A DNA stretch of 28,623 nucleotides from Candidatus Thorarchaeota archaeon (lineage in GTDB: Archaea > Asgardarchaeota > Thorarchaeia > Thorarchaeales > Thorarchaeaceae): the NCBI GenBank assembly GCA_011365025.1, contig RDOF01000033.1:1-28623 (forward strand), written 5' to 3'. Under the pieces are notes generated by a model. The model was not told where the DNA came from. It was given only the letters and a program-made list of their open reading frames with translations, and did not search any database. Of the stretch, positions 1 to 6,234 are shown piece by piece. The position numbers and the translations under genes were made by a program. Within the stretch, counting starts at the first letter, position 1, and each line of letters starts with the position of its first letter.

Positions 1-741
1 TTGAATACAACAGATTCCACAGATCCACTAATTAACTCGCCTGAGGACATCCACTACAATGAAGGCCAGACTGGCTACAATATCGTTTGGAATCCATCTG
101 ATGACAATCCCTCCTATTATATGATCAAACATAACACGACCACTGCGAAGTCCGGGTTTTGGAACTCCTCTCTTGAAGGTATTAACTGGGATGCGGATGG
201 TCTTGAATTTGGAGCGCACAACTTTACGATATCAGTCTGGGACTTGTCCAAGAACTGGGTATCAGATTCGGTATTCGTGTTTGTCCACGACATAACTCCT
301 CCAACCATCGAAGGCCCTGAAACTATTACGTTTCAAGAAGGTTCGCCTGGATATGGAATTGGCTGGAACACCAGCGACTCGCATCCCTATAGGTACATTG
401 TATTCAAGGACGGAACCGAAATTGATAGCGGATTCTTAACGCTTAATCCGGAGTGGGTTTTTGTGGTGCTAACAGGACTGGCTGTAGGATCGTACAACTA
501 TACGATTCTAGTGCACGACCTTGAGCTGAATGAAGCTTCGCACACAGTTATTGTAGTAGTCACTGCTGCCACAACTACAACAAGTACAACGACAACTACT
601 ACGACAACCACCACGACAACCACCACCACCACAACAAGCCCTCCACCAGTGGACTATGTACTACTGCTGTCTATTGGCGGCGGGCTCCTGGTTGTGGTCA
701 TTGTACTAGTCCTTTTCCTGCGGAGGAAAGGACAGCCGTGA
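1..741 (+). CDS. C-terminal part of a stalked, membrane-anchored surface protein (5' partial)
   Basis: The frame is open from the first base, so the TTG at position 1 is probably an internal codon and the gene likely starts upstream. The visible 246 residues contain two tandem Ig-like beta modules of about 90 residues (roughly 10-98 and 99-188). Each opens with an NSPEDI- or EGPETI-like strand, then EG-x-x-G-Y-x-I-x-W, and ends with NFTISVWD or NYTILVHD. A nearly pure Thr stalk (191-212), a Pro patch, one hydrophobic helix (219-240) and the basic tail RRKGQP follow. Several N-x-S/T sequons suggest N-glycosylation. The layout implies an extracellular domain held off the membrane by a glycosylated stalk. 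The same modules occur in the proteins at 11429 and 25265. The missing N-terminal domain, and so the specific role, cannot be seen. Confidence 0.8.
   Translation: MNTTDSTDPLINSPEDIHYNEGQTGYNIVWNPSDDNPSYYMIKHNTTTAKSGFWNSSLEGINWDADGLEFGAHNFTISVWDLSKNWVSDSVFVFVHDITPPTIEGPETITFQEGSPGYGIGWNTSDSHPYRYIVFKDGTEIDSGFLTLNPEWVFVVLTGLAVGSYNYTILVHDLELNEASHTVIVVVTAATTTTSTTTTTTTTTTTTTTTTTSPPPVDYVLLLSIGGGLLVVVIVLVLFLRRKGQP
28..564 (+). repeat. Two tandem Ig-like surface modules
   Basis: Copy 1 covers about 28-294 and copy 2 about 295-564. Shared positions are the EG-x-x-G-Y-x-I-x-W strand near the start, a W/H-NxSD-x-(N/H)P turn, a central SGF segment and the closing (N)FTI/YTI-x-V-(W/H)D strand. The copies are diverged, so this is an old protein-level duplication rather than a recent DNA repeat. 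Confidence 0.6.
571..636 (+). repeat. Thr-codon (ACN) low-complexity tract encoding a surface stalk
   Basis: A run of ACA/ACC/ACG/ACT codons, interrupted by one Ser codon, encodes about 22 residues just before the membrane helix. Thr-rich stalks of this kind are usually O-glycosylated spacers. The mixed codons suggest selection on protein sequence as well as possible slippage growth. Confidence 0.8.
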
Positions 742-762
742 TAACAAGCAATGTGGTCCACT

Positions 763-984
763 CTAGTAGATCCTTATGGCCTGCTTAGGACAAATTGCAG
801 TGCATTTACCACACCTAGTGCACAAATCAGTGAATGCCACATCAATGCGCCATTCTTGTGGGTCGTTGCTGACATAATCGGGAGGATACATGATAAAAAG
901 GGCTAACGGACAGACCGTCATGCATCGCTTGCAGTTTCTCGGGTCGCCACAAAGGTCCATATCTACTACGATCCTTGTCTTCAC
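763..984 (-). CDS. Small 2[4Fe-4S] ferredoxin-like protein
   Basis: A 73-residue protein with two cysteine clusters: C12-x5-C18-x2-C21-x3-C25-P and C55-x2-C58-x2-C61-x3-C65-P. The second is a textbook [4Fe-4S] motif. In the first, the spacing between Cys 1 and Cys 2 is x5 rather than x2, and it holds the sequence GDPRN. It should carry electrons in the cytoplasm. The start is GTG, one base after the stop of the upstream iron-sulfur gene on the same strand, with a GAGAGGTG ribosome-binding stretch inside that gene's end. The two are therefore almost certainly co-transcribed and translationally coupled. The redox partner is not in the window, unless it is the neighbouring 289-residue protein. 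Confidence 0.85.
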   Translation of the reverse strand: MKTRIVVDMDLCGDPRNCKRCMTVCPLALFIMYPPDYVSNDPQEWRIDVAFTDLCTRCGKCTAICPKQAIRIY

Positions 985-985
985 T

Positions 986-1855
986 TCACCACACCTCTCT
1001 CAAGGATTCAAGTGCAGTTCTTTCCACCATTGAGATAGCGTCCTGAGGACAAGATGTTGCGCAGAGTCCGCAACCAAAGCACTTCCACTGGTTTATGAAA
1101 GGTCGATTCATGGAGTCTGTGAAGGACAACGCGCCAAAACTGCAGCGTGAAACACAAGACTGGCATCCGTCGCATTTGGAGAAGTCAACGGACGCAACGT
1201 ACTCCCCCTTGTAGAGAAACTGCAGGTTGTAGTCTTGTCGTATACGTATCGCGGAACATTCCGGCATCTCGCAACTACAAAGCGCTGCGATGTATGGCAT
1301 GGGGCCAAACCAGATGGTGTGGACTCTTCCTCCCTTGTCCATCTGATCAACAAAGTCCTTCGCCTCATCAATATGCAGTGGTTCAGCACCTCTCTCGGGA
1401 ACATATCTTGGCAGTTTGGGCACCATCTCGGCAAGGGCTCCAAAGGCTAGGCAACACGGGTCCTTGATGCCTCTTGTCATGTGCCGGCATGCACAATTCA
1501 CTCTCAAGATTGGCTCTGCGAGCTCGAGAATCTTCATCGAGTCTTCCAAGGTCACCACTTGACCTGGATGCCCTTCTGCTCGTCTTGGATTTCGCCCTTT
1601 CAATGGCTTTTCTTTTCGAAACCATGAATTCACATACCATCGAAATGCGCGCCCAAGTAAGGGGATGCTGAATTTATAGCCAGGGCCTTTCATCGATATT
1701 CCAAAGATGCGCTGCAAGTAGACCTTCTCAAATTGCTTCCACAATTCAAAGATGTACTCTTGGGCACCTACCTCCTCAGCGGTTTCAGAAAGGTAGTTCT
1801 TGGCGTTTAGATACCACTTCTTGCCCGCACCATGCTTGTAGCACCACTCGCACAT
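986..1855 (-). CDS. Multi-cluster iron-sulfur protein with C-terminal 2[4Fe-4S] domain
   Basis: A 289-residue protein with an N-terminal CEWC pair followed by HGAGKKWYLNAKNY, a segment without a catalytic motif I can name. The middle has unusual cysteines: C121-x-C123, C134-C135, then C193-x-C195 and C200. The C-terminal third has two standard motifs, C228-x2-C231-x2-C234-x3-C238 and C259-x2-C262-x2-C265-x3-C269-P. At least two [4Fe-4S] clusters are expected, and the central Cys set could hold another cluster or metal. No signal peptide or membrane helix is seen, so it is probably cytoplasmic. It is the first gene of a two-gene operon with the small ferredoxin at 763. Related proteins accompany oxidoreductases, but none is adjacent, so the substrate is unknown. 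Confidence 0.8.
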   Translation of the reverse strand: MCEWCYKHGAGKKWYLNAKNYLSETAEEVGAQEYIFELWKQFEKVYLQRIFGISMKGPGYKFSIPLLGRAFRWYVNSWFRKEKPLKGRNPRRAEGHPGQVVTLEDSMKILELAEPILRVNCACRHMTRGIKDPCCLAFGALAEMVPKLPRYVPERGAEPLHIDEAKDFVDQMDKGGRVHTIWFGPMPYIAALCSCEMPECSAIRIRQDYNLQFLYKGEYVASVDFSKCDGCQSCVSRCSFGALSFTDSMNRPFINQWKCFGCGLCATSCPQDAISMVERTALESLREVW

Positions 1856-1925
1856 TTTGGACGGCCTCTGGACTTCAAAGTTCTCCTAATACAGGCTTTT
1901 GAGGATTCTTCTTTTGTTCAATGAG

Positions 1926-1937
1926 ATATTAATAAAA
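1926..1937 (-). promoter_or_regulatory. TATA-like element for the iron-sulfur operon
   Basis: Read on the minus strand this is TTTTATTAATAT, about 70-80 bases upstream of the ATG at 1855. That would give a leader of roughly 50 nt. It lies in the 190-base divergent intergenic region 1856-2045, which holds nothing else that I recognise. Confidence 0.4.
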
Positions 1938-1967
1938 CGACTGTTGGAGAAAAGAGACTTTCACTCG

Positions 1968-1973
1968 TATATG
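1968..1973 (+). promoter_or_regulatory. TATA-like element for the beta-helix gene at 2046
   Basis: TATATG in the divergent spacer, about 75 bases upstream of the ATG at 2046. A GGAGTGGAG stretch just before the start is a plausible ribosome-binding site. Confidence 0.35.
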
Positions 1974-2045
1974 CATAGTGTATCCATTCACACTTTAACC
2001 CTCATTAGGAAGTGAGACCATACCAAATGAGGAGTGGAGTAATAC

Positions 2046-3062
2046 ATGGCATATAGCGACGCAGGCTCCAAGTCGATGGTTCTCGTAGTAGTGGTCATCG
2101 GGATATCGGCATCTCTATTCATAGCCTTGACCACCACCAACTTCCCTATTCTTCCTAACGCAAATGGTACATTGACGACCACAACCATTTCGCCCCCAAT
2201 TGAAAAGGTCAGCCACGAACCAATCCGCATAATAGGAGATGAGGACTTTGCGGCTCAGGCAATAACCGAGAGCTGGCCGGGTACTGGTTCGAAAGAAACT
2301 CCGTATATCATTCAAGGCCTGAAAATAGACTCCGAGGAATCTTGCATACGCATTGAGGATGTCACAGTTCATTTTCAAATTCGATACTGCACATTAACTG
2401 GTGGAACGATATGGGAGCATGCCGGAGTATATCTTATCAATACGGACAATGCCTACCTTTTCAATTGCACAATCTTTGTGGAAACTGCAGGCATTCTAAT
2501 GGAAGGAGCCAATTCCTGTGTGGTCGATTGCTGTGATATTGAAGGTGCAACAATAGGTGCGAACGTGACATATTCTACTAACTCGACTTTCATCTTCAAT
2601 CACATCATTGATAATCTGATTCCGGTGGGTGTCTTCTTTTCTGACAACATCACTCTACAGGAGAACGTGTTTTATGGGAGTGATATGGAACTAGGCGTCT
2701 TTGAATGCACCAATGTGAAGATTCACGGCAATATTCTGCGTGATTCTGTCCGTGGAATCGTATTTGGCTGCATAGGCGGTATGATTTCGGACAATATCAT
2801 TGCTTACAATAGCGAATACGGACTGCGTCTTTGCGTTGGCTCCTCAGGAGTCCAAGTCATTATGAATCTGTTCGGATTCAATGGGGCAACCAACGCTGCA
2901 GACTATGGAAGTGAAAACATGTGGTATGACGGAAATAGCTCTGGCAACTACTGGAGTGACTATGATGGGGAGGGGCAATATAGTATTCCTGGATCTGCAG
3001 GAAGCATAGATCCGTATCCGCAGATGCTCACCGAGGAAATGCTGTCGGAGCTTCTAGTATAG
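2046..3062 (+). CDS. Secreted right-handed beta-helix (NosD/parallel beta-helix type) protein
   Basis: A 338-residue protein. Residues 10-29 form a signal peptide or membrane anchor, followed by a short Thr patch (42-47). Residues 57-95 carry a cap motif (EPIRIIGDEDF, then WPGTGS, PYIIQGLKI) also found at the start of the giant protein at 25265. From about 100 to 285 there are short strand repeats rich in N-x-I-x-x-N and C-x-I/V turns, typical of right-handed parallel beta-helices. The C-terminal GNYWSDYDGEGQYSIPG motif (300-316) and DPYP close the helix, as in many archaeal NosD-like surface proteins. Unlike its relatives here it has no C-terminal Thr stalk or helix, so attachment would be through the N-terminal helix, or the protein is released. 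Such folds bind or cleave polysaccharides; no catalytic residues can be assigned. Confidence 0.8.
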   Translation: MAYSDAGSKSMVLVVVVIGISASLFIALTTTNFPILPNANGTLTTTTISPPIEKVSHEPIRIIGDEDFAAQAITESWPGTGSKETPYIIQGLKIDSEESCIRIEDVTVHFQIRYCTLTGGTIWEHAGVYLINTDNAYLFNCTIFVETAGILMEGANSCVVDCCDIEGATIGANVTYSTNSTFIFNHIIDNLIPVGVFFSDNITLQENVFYGSDMELGVFECTNVKIHGNILRDSVRGIVFGCIGGMISDNIIAYNSEYGLRLCVGSSGVQVIMNLFGFNGATNAADYGSENMWYDGNSSGNYWSDYDGEGQYSIPGSAGSIDPYPQMLTEEMLSELLV

Positions 3063-3100
3063 CCAGTGCTGTAAGGATGGTATCTTGCAAGAAATCAATA

Positions 3101-3116
3101 TGCTGAACACTCAGCA
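3101..3116. repeat. Inverted repeat, 6-bp stem (TGCTGA / TCAGCA)
   Basis: Perfect 6-bp stem with a 4-base spacer, 39 bases after the stop of the beta-helix gene and upstream of the GTPase promoter. It may be a transcription-end hairpin or an operator. No T-run follows it directly, so a terminator role is uncertain. Confidence 0.35.
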
Positions 3117-3147
3117 ATTGTAGCCTTGAATTTGGCACAAAACGATG

Positions 3148-3182
3148 AAAGGCGGATTTGGTGAAGGGCAGACTTCGCCTTT
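3148..3182. repeat. Inverted repeat abutting the GTPase TATA box
   Basis: AAAGGCG (3148-3154) and CGCCTTT (3176-3182) form a perfect 7-bp inverted repeat with a 21-base spacer. It ends immediately before TTATAA at 3185. Position and symmetry fit a regulator-binding site, but this is inference. Confidence 0.3.
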
Positions 3183-3184
3183 AG

Positions 3185-3190
3185 TTATAA
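3185..3190 (+). promoter_or_regulatory. TATA box of the small GTPase gene
   Basis: TTATAA, about 45-50 bases upstream of the ATG at 3235, implies a start of transcription near 3212. That lies inside the longer reading frame beginning at 3145, so it argues for the start at 3235. Confidence 0.45.
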
Positions 3191-3234
3191 GAACAAGCTT
3201 CTTATGTCGCGTAGCACGCAATCTCTTGAGCCCC

Positions 3235-3768
3235 ATGCAGAGTCGAAGAAGCTCTGTCTTCAAGTGTGTACTCATTGGTGAAGGCGGAGTAGGGAAAACG
3301 AGCATAGCCGTTAGGTATACCGAGGACCGTTTCGATGAGCACATGAAAATGACGATAGGGGTGAACTTCGCTTCCAAGAAGGTCTTGGTTGGCGAAGACG
3401 AGGTGACTCTGATGCTTTGGGATCTTGGTGGTCAACCAAGATTCCAAGATGTCGTTGTTGACTATTACCGGGGTTCCAGAATTGCCATTGCAGTATATGA
3501 CGTCACCAGACCCTATACTCTTCATATGCTTGACAATTGGATTGGTAAGTTGCACGAGAGCGTTCCAAGCTGTCCTATTGTACTGGTTGCTAACAAAGTC
3601 GACGAGGTTGACATGGAAGGCACTCCTTCTCGTCAGGAAGCTGACGAATTCGCGGCTAAGTATAATGCCCTCTTCTATATGGTTTCGGCGAAGACAGGAA
3701 TGGGAGTCTACGAGCTCTTTGATGCCGTCGCCAAATTCCTCACAGATAGACTATCTTCCAGAGTCTAG
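3235..3768 (+). CDS. Ras/Rab/Arf-like small GTPase
   Basis: A 177-residue single-domain GTPase with all five G motifs: G1 GEGGVGKTS (15-23), G2 Thr40 in TIGVNF, G3 WDLGGQ (62-67, with the catalytic Gln67), G4 NKVD (120-123) and G5 SAK (151-153). TIGVNF resembles Rab proteins (TIGVDF) while WDLGGQ resembles Arf proteins, a mixture common in Asgard GTPases. There is no C-terminal cysteine for prenylation and no N-terminal amphipathic helix, so membrane attachment would need a partner. The frame extends back to 3145, but the extra 30 residues are not GTPase-like and a TATA box sits inside them, so the ATG at 3235 is preferred. It heads a plus-strand cluster with a Zn-ribbon-like protein, a longin-like protein and membrane proteins, which suggests a membrane-regulatory role. 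Confidence 0.92.
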   Translation: MQSRRSSVFKCVLIGEGGVGKTSIAVRYTEDRFDEHMKMTIGVNFASKKVLVGEDEVTLMLWDLGGQPRFQDVVVDYYRGSRIAIAVYDVTRPYTLHMLDNWIGKLHESVPSCPIVLVANKVDEVDMEGTPSRQEADEFAAKYNALFYMVSAKTGMGVYELFDAVAKFLTDRLSSRV

Positions 3769-3796
3769 CTCAGTTAGTCAATAATAGGTACTATGA
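3763..3796 (+). repeat. Imperfect direct repeat, copy 1 (promoter-like)
   Basis: Starts at the GTPase stop codon and reads TAGCTCAGT, then CAATAATAGG, then TACTATG. It closely matches the stretch after the next gene's stop codon at 4144-4183, with identical CAATAATAGG. It precedes the Zn-ribbon gene and probably includes its promoter. Confidence 0.45.
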
Positions 3797-3868
3797 ATTG
3801 TTAAAAGCAGGCTTCGTTTCTTTCTACTGGGACTCAATGCATCCTGAGAAGTCAACGGAGACATAGAT

Positions 3869-4147
3869 TTGGCAAAGAAGACGATGAAGCCTTTTGCCTG
3901 TCCGGCTTGTTCGGATGGCACTCTTGTCAATCTTGAAGTTGAGGAGAGTGTGATCACCGAGAGCAAGAGGTTTCCCGTCATGGTGACAGCCAGATGTCCT
4001 AAGAAACATTCACTGGTCGTTTTCATTGACAACAACTTCCAGGTAAGGGACGTTCAGGCTGCCGCTGATGCGACCGATGATGCCAAAGGCAAAGAGGATA
4101 CATCTGATGCGCTGGACAAGGCCAAGGGCTGGTTTGACTCTCTGTAG
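3869..4147 (+). CDS. Small zinc-ribbon-like protein
   Basis: A 92-residue protein. It opens with FACPACSDG (Cys pair C-x2-C), and a further Cys occurs in ARCPKKHS, where the nearby His could be the fourth ligand. Together they look like a C-x2-C...C-x3-H metal site in a small beta-ribbon. The C-terminal third is acidic and helical (DATDDAKGKEDTSDALDKAK). The frame starts with TTG at 3869, preceded by a CGGAGA ribosome-binding stretch at suitable spacing. An ATG five codons later (3884) is the alternative but lacks such a site. It lies between the GTPase and the longin-like gene, so it may belong to that system. I do not recognise a named family. Confidence 0.7.
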   Translation: MAKKTMKPFACPACSDGTLVNLEVEESVITESKRFPVMVTARCPKKHSLVVFIDNNFQVRDVQAAADATDDAKGKEDTSDALDKAKGWFDSL

Positions 4148-4183
4148 GACTGTAGCTGAGTAACAATAATAGGGTATAATAGA
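4144..4183 (+). repeat. Imperfect direct repeat, copy 2 (promoter-like)
   Basis: Starts at the stop codon of the Zn-ribbon gene: TAGCTGAGT, then CAATAATAGGG, then TATAATAG. It matches copy 1 at 3763. The duplication places near-identical upstream sequence before two neighbouring genes, suggesting shared control. Confidence 0.45.
4174..4182 (+). promoter_or_regulatory. TATA box of the longin-like gene
   Basis: GTATAATAG, about 95-100 bases upstream of the ATG at 4276. Transcription would start near 4205, leaving a leader of about 70 nt that contains the perfect inverted repeat at 4212-4226. Confidence 0.4.
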
Positions 4184-4211
4184 AATGCTTATCTGACCGC
4201 GAAGGTGGCGG

Positions 4212-4226
4212 CTGTTCAGAGAACAG
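4212..4226. repeat. Perfect inverted repeat CTGTTC-AGA-GAACAG
   Basis: 6-bp arms with a 3-base spacer, just downstream of the predicted transcription start of the longin-like gene. It could be an operator that blocks RNA polymerase or a small leader hairpin. Confidence 0.35.
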
Positions 4227-4275
4227 GGGCTGCTCTTAGGAATCTGATAGCAAAAACAATGGGAACCGATGAACA

Positions 4276-4719
4276 ATGTACGGCATCTTCCTGATAAATG
4301 ACGCTGGCGAAACACTGGCCTCTGTAGGCTGGGAGAACTTGAAGGGCGATTCTGCATTGTTCGGAGGGTTTGTATCTGCGCTCCAGATGTTCATTAAACA
4401 TATCTCGGGGACTGAGGTTGAAGAGATGCGTTTTGGAGACCTCAAGCTTCTGCTTGGGAGAGCTGGAGAGAATTACGTGGTCACTCTTCACTCCCTTGAA
4501 GACAAGGATGCAAAGGAATTGAATCAGGACGTCGTCGATATAGTTCGAGATCGTGTCGGTCAAGAGGTTGACGATGGATTCCTTAGTCTCATTAGCGAGC
4601 TTGTACAAAGCGATGGCGAAGTATCTGAGGCTTCCCGCGGCGGTATAGCTGATTGGACTCGATCGGAGATGGACCGAGCAAGAAAGAAAGCGGGTGACTG
4701 GGGTGACAAGGTCTTTTAG
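4276..4719 (+). CDS. Longin/roadblock-like domain protein
   Basis: A 147-residue protein. Residues 1-95 read as a small alpha/beta domain: MYGIFLINDAGETLASVGW (strand-turn-strand), then GGFVSALQMFIKHI (helix), then EMRFGDLKLLLGRAGENYVVTLHS (strands), then a helix with DVVDIVRDRV. This order matches longin- and roadblock-type domains that bind small GTPases in Asgard archaea and eukaryotes. The C-terminal 50 residues are charged and helical. The ATG at 4276 is the only in-frame start that fits. It is followed after 11 bases by the polytopic membrane gene, so the two are probably co-transcribed. With the GTPase 500 bases upstream, a regulator or effector pairing is plausible. The fold is assigned by pattern alone and needs a profile or structure comparison. 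Confidence 0.65.
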   Translation: MYGIFLINDAGETLASVGWENLKGDSALFGGFVSALQMFIKHISGTEVEEMRFGDLKLLLGRAGENYVVTLHSLEDKDAKELNQDVVDIVRDRVGQEVDDGFLSLISELVQSDGEVSEASRGGIADWTRSEMDRARKKAGDWGDKVF

Positions 4720-4730
4720 GAGGCAATGAA

Positions 4731-6167
4731 TTGGAGCTTTACGAAGTTGCATTACTGTTTCTTGGTGCTGCATTCATCTTAGGTGGAATTCTCGTAATTA
4801 GGTATTCAGCATCGAGAAGCAAGGATTTGGATGCTCAGGCTAGGCGAGCTTTCAGACCTCTCTATGTCTATTCAATCGGGCTCTTTGTGATTGGAATTGC
4901 TTGTATTCTCACCTTCTATGAGGGATATGCGGGTTTCGATTTCTTGCCACTTCCTCCTGAAAATCCTGGCCGAAGCTTTGATTTGTTCATTGTACTGGTC
5001 ATGATTCAGGCCATTATCATGGCCGCAGCGGCAAGTATGATTGTTGAGTCACCCTACATGCTAATTGCAGTTGCAGTGGGAGAGATGGTTGCCTTCATCA
5101 TATTCTATCTGGCAAGGCAAAGGTTGGCTCAATTTAGAGTGAGCAGTGTTGCAGATGCATGGTTCAATATTGCAACTATCATAAACGGTGTTCTTATCCT
5201 ATTGGTTTCATTGGTCTTCTTCTGGGTCGCTCGGCGCAACCCTCGAGGAACCACTGTTTCAATGGCACTAACTTTGATGCTACAGATATTTCTCTTGCCG
5301 CGAATACATGCTGTGGGTACAGCCCTTCCTCTAGTGCCCACTTATGTGTCCTTCGCAATCTTGTTTGCTGTGTTGATGGCTCCTGCAATGCTAATTTTCA
5401 CTTTTCTTACTCCAGCACAGGCACCTTCGGCGGAGCTTCTTGGCTATGGAGGTAGCTTTGCAGGCCCAGCTCTCATTATATCGGGTTTAGTGGCAGCAGG
5501 AGCCTTTGCTGACCCGGTGGTTTCACTTGTTTCAGTATTTGGTTCTCTGGGCATCATGCTCACAATGGGCACATCTTCTTACCTATATGGACGCTATAGT
5601 GAGTCCAAATCTACACCCACGCTGCTATTCATGTTGTCATTCATTCTCTTCGCCGCTGGTTTGATTATAGGTCTCCTGGGAGGATTGGGCTTTCTTCCAG
5701 GCACGCTTTCCTCCTACGTTGAATTGATTCTCACCATTCTTGCCCTTACACTGCTTTCTATGACGGCTATTATTGCGGCCGGATGGCGAAGTGTTGCGCT
5801 TCTACCGCTTCTTTTGTATATTCCCACCATGATTTTCATAGTCCAGCTATTTCCAACTAATCTTAGCGAGGCAATAGCACAGGTTTTACCCCTGGCTCTC
5901 GCCACCATCGCAATCCTATTGCTTCCAATTTTCATATTTGCGGCAGTGGGGTGGAGGATGCGCAGGACTCATGCTCCCGGCCAGTGGAGACCTCTGGGCA
6001 CCGCACTTGGAATTGCGCTTTATTTCGTCATAAGATTTCCCTCACTGATTCTGCCTGGACTGGAAATTGCCTATGGTTTTGTCTTTGTAAGCTTTCTTGT
6101 GTTTTGGGCTTCAATAACGGGGAGGCTCGATAAGTGGGCAGGGACTGCAAGAAAAGTGGAAAGCTAA
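4731..6167 (+). CDS. Polytopic membrane protein, about 14 helices, function unknown
   Basis: A 478-residue, strongly hydrophobic protein with roughly 13-15 membrane segments spread evenly from residue 5 to 464. Its loops are short and there is no obvious soluble domain or nucleotide motif. The frame starts with TTG at 4731, and GGAGG at 4719-4723 overlaps the stop codon of the longin-like gene seven bases away. An ATG at 4728 minus two bases is out of frame. The strong ribosome-binding site supports TTG. Tight coupling to the longin-like gene suggests the products act together, perhaps as a membrane platform for the GTPase. It has no transporter signature that I can name. Confidence 0.8.
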   Translation: MELYEVALLFLGAAFILGGILVIRYSASRSKDLDAQARRAFRPLYVYSIGLFVIGIACILTFYEGYAGFDFLPLPPENPGRSFDLFIVLVMIQAIIMAAAASMIVESPYMLIAVAVGEMVAFIIFYLARQRLAQFRVSSVADAWFNIATIINGVLILLVSLVFFWVARRNPRGTTVSMALTLMLQIFLLPRIHAVGTALPLVPTYVSFAILFAVLMAPAMLIFTFLTPAQAPSAELLGYGGSFAGPALIISGLVAAGAFADPVVSLVSVFGSLGIMLTMGTSSYLYGRYSESKSTPTLLFMLSFILFAAGLIIGLLGGLGFLPGTLSSYVELILTILALTLLSMTAIIAAGWRSVALLPLLLYIPTMIFIVQLFPTNLSEAIAQVLPLALATIAILLLPIFIFAAVGWRMRRTHAPGQWRPLGTALGIALYFVIRFPSLILPGLEIAYGFVFVSFLVFWASITGRLDKWAGTARKVES

Positions 6168-6185
6168 CGAATCAAAACGGAAACA

Positions 6186-6206
6186 GGTTTCTTCTCCTTT
6201 CATTTT
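6186..6206 (+). terminator. Pyrimidine/T-rich stretch after the membrane gene
   Basis: TTT-rich run (TTTCTT, CCTTT, CATTTT) starting about 20 bases after the stop at 6167. Archaeal termination commonly uses such U-rich tracts. No hairpin is seen. Confidence 0.3.
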
Positions 6207-6234
6207 AGGGAGATACCTTCGAAGTTAAGTTATA

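Noticed and set aside
571..636. ACN repeat tract as a possible CRISPR or minisatellite
   Set aside because: The units are codons in a protein frame with no spacers, and equivalent tracts occur at the same protein position in other surface proteins.
1141..1670. Overlapping plus-strand frames opposite the iron-sulfur gene (1147-1467, 1474-1671)
   Set aside because: They are shadows of the minus-strand gene, which has multiple conserved cysteine motifs.
3145..3234. N-terminal extension of the small GTPase
   Set aside because: The extra 30 residues are unlike GTPases, and a TATA box and inverted repeat lie inside the stretch, so the ATG at 3235 is a better start.
4216..4773. 185-residue minus-strand frame opposite the longin-like gene
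   Set aside because: It is antisense to a better-supported gene, has no domain or start signal, and its composition looks like a reverse-frame shadow.
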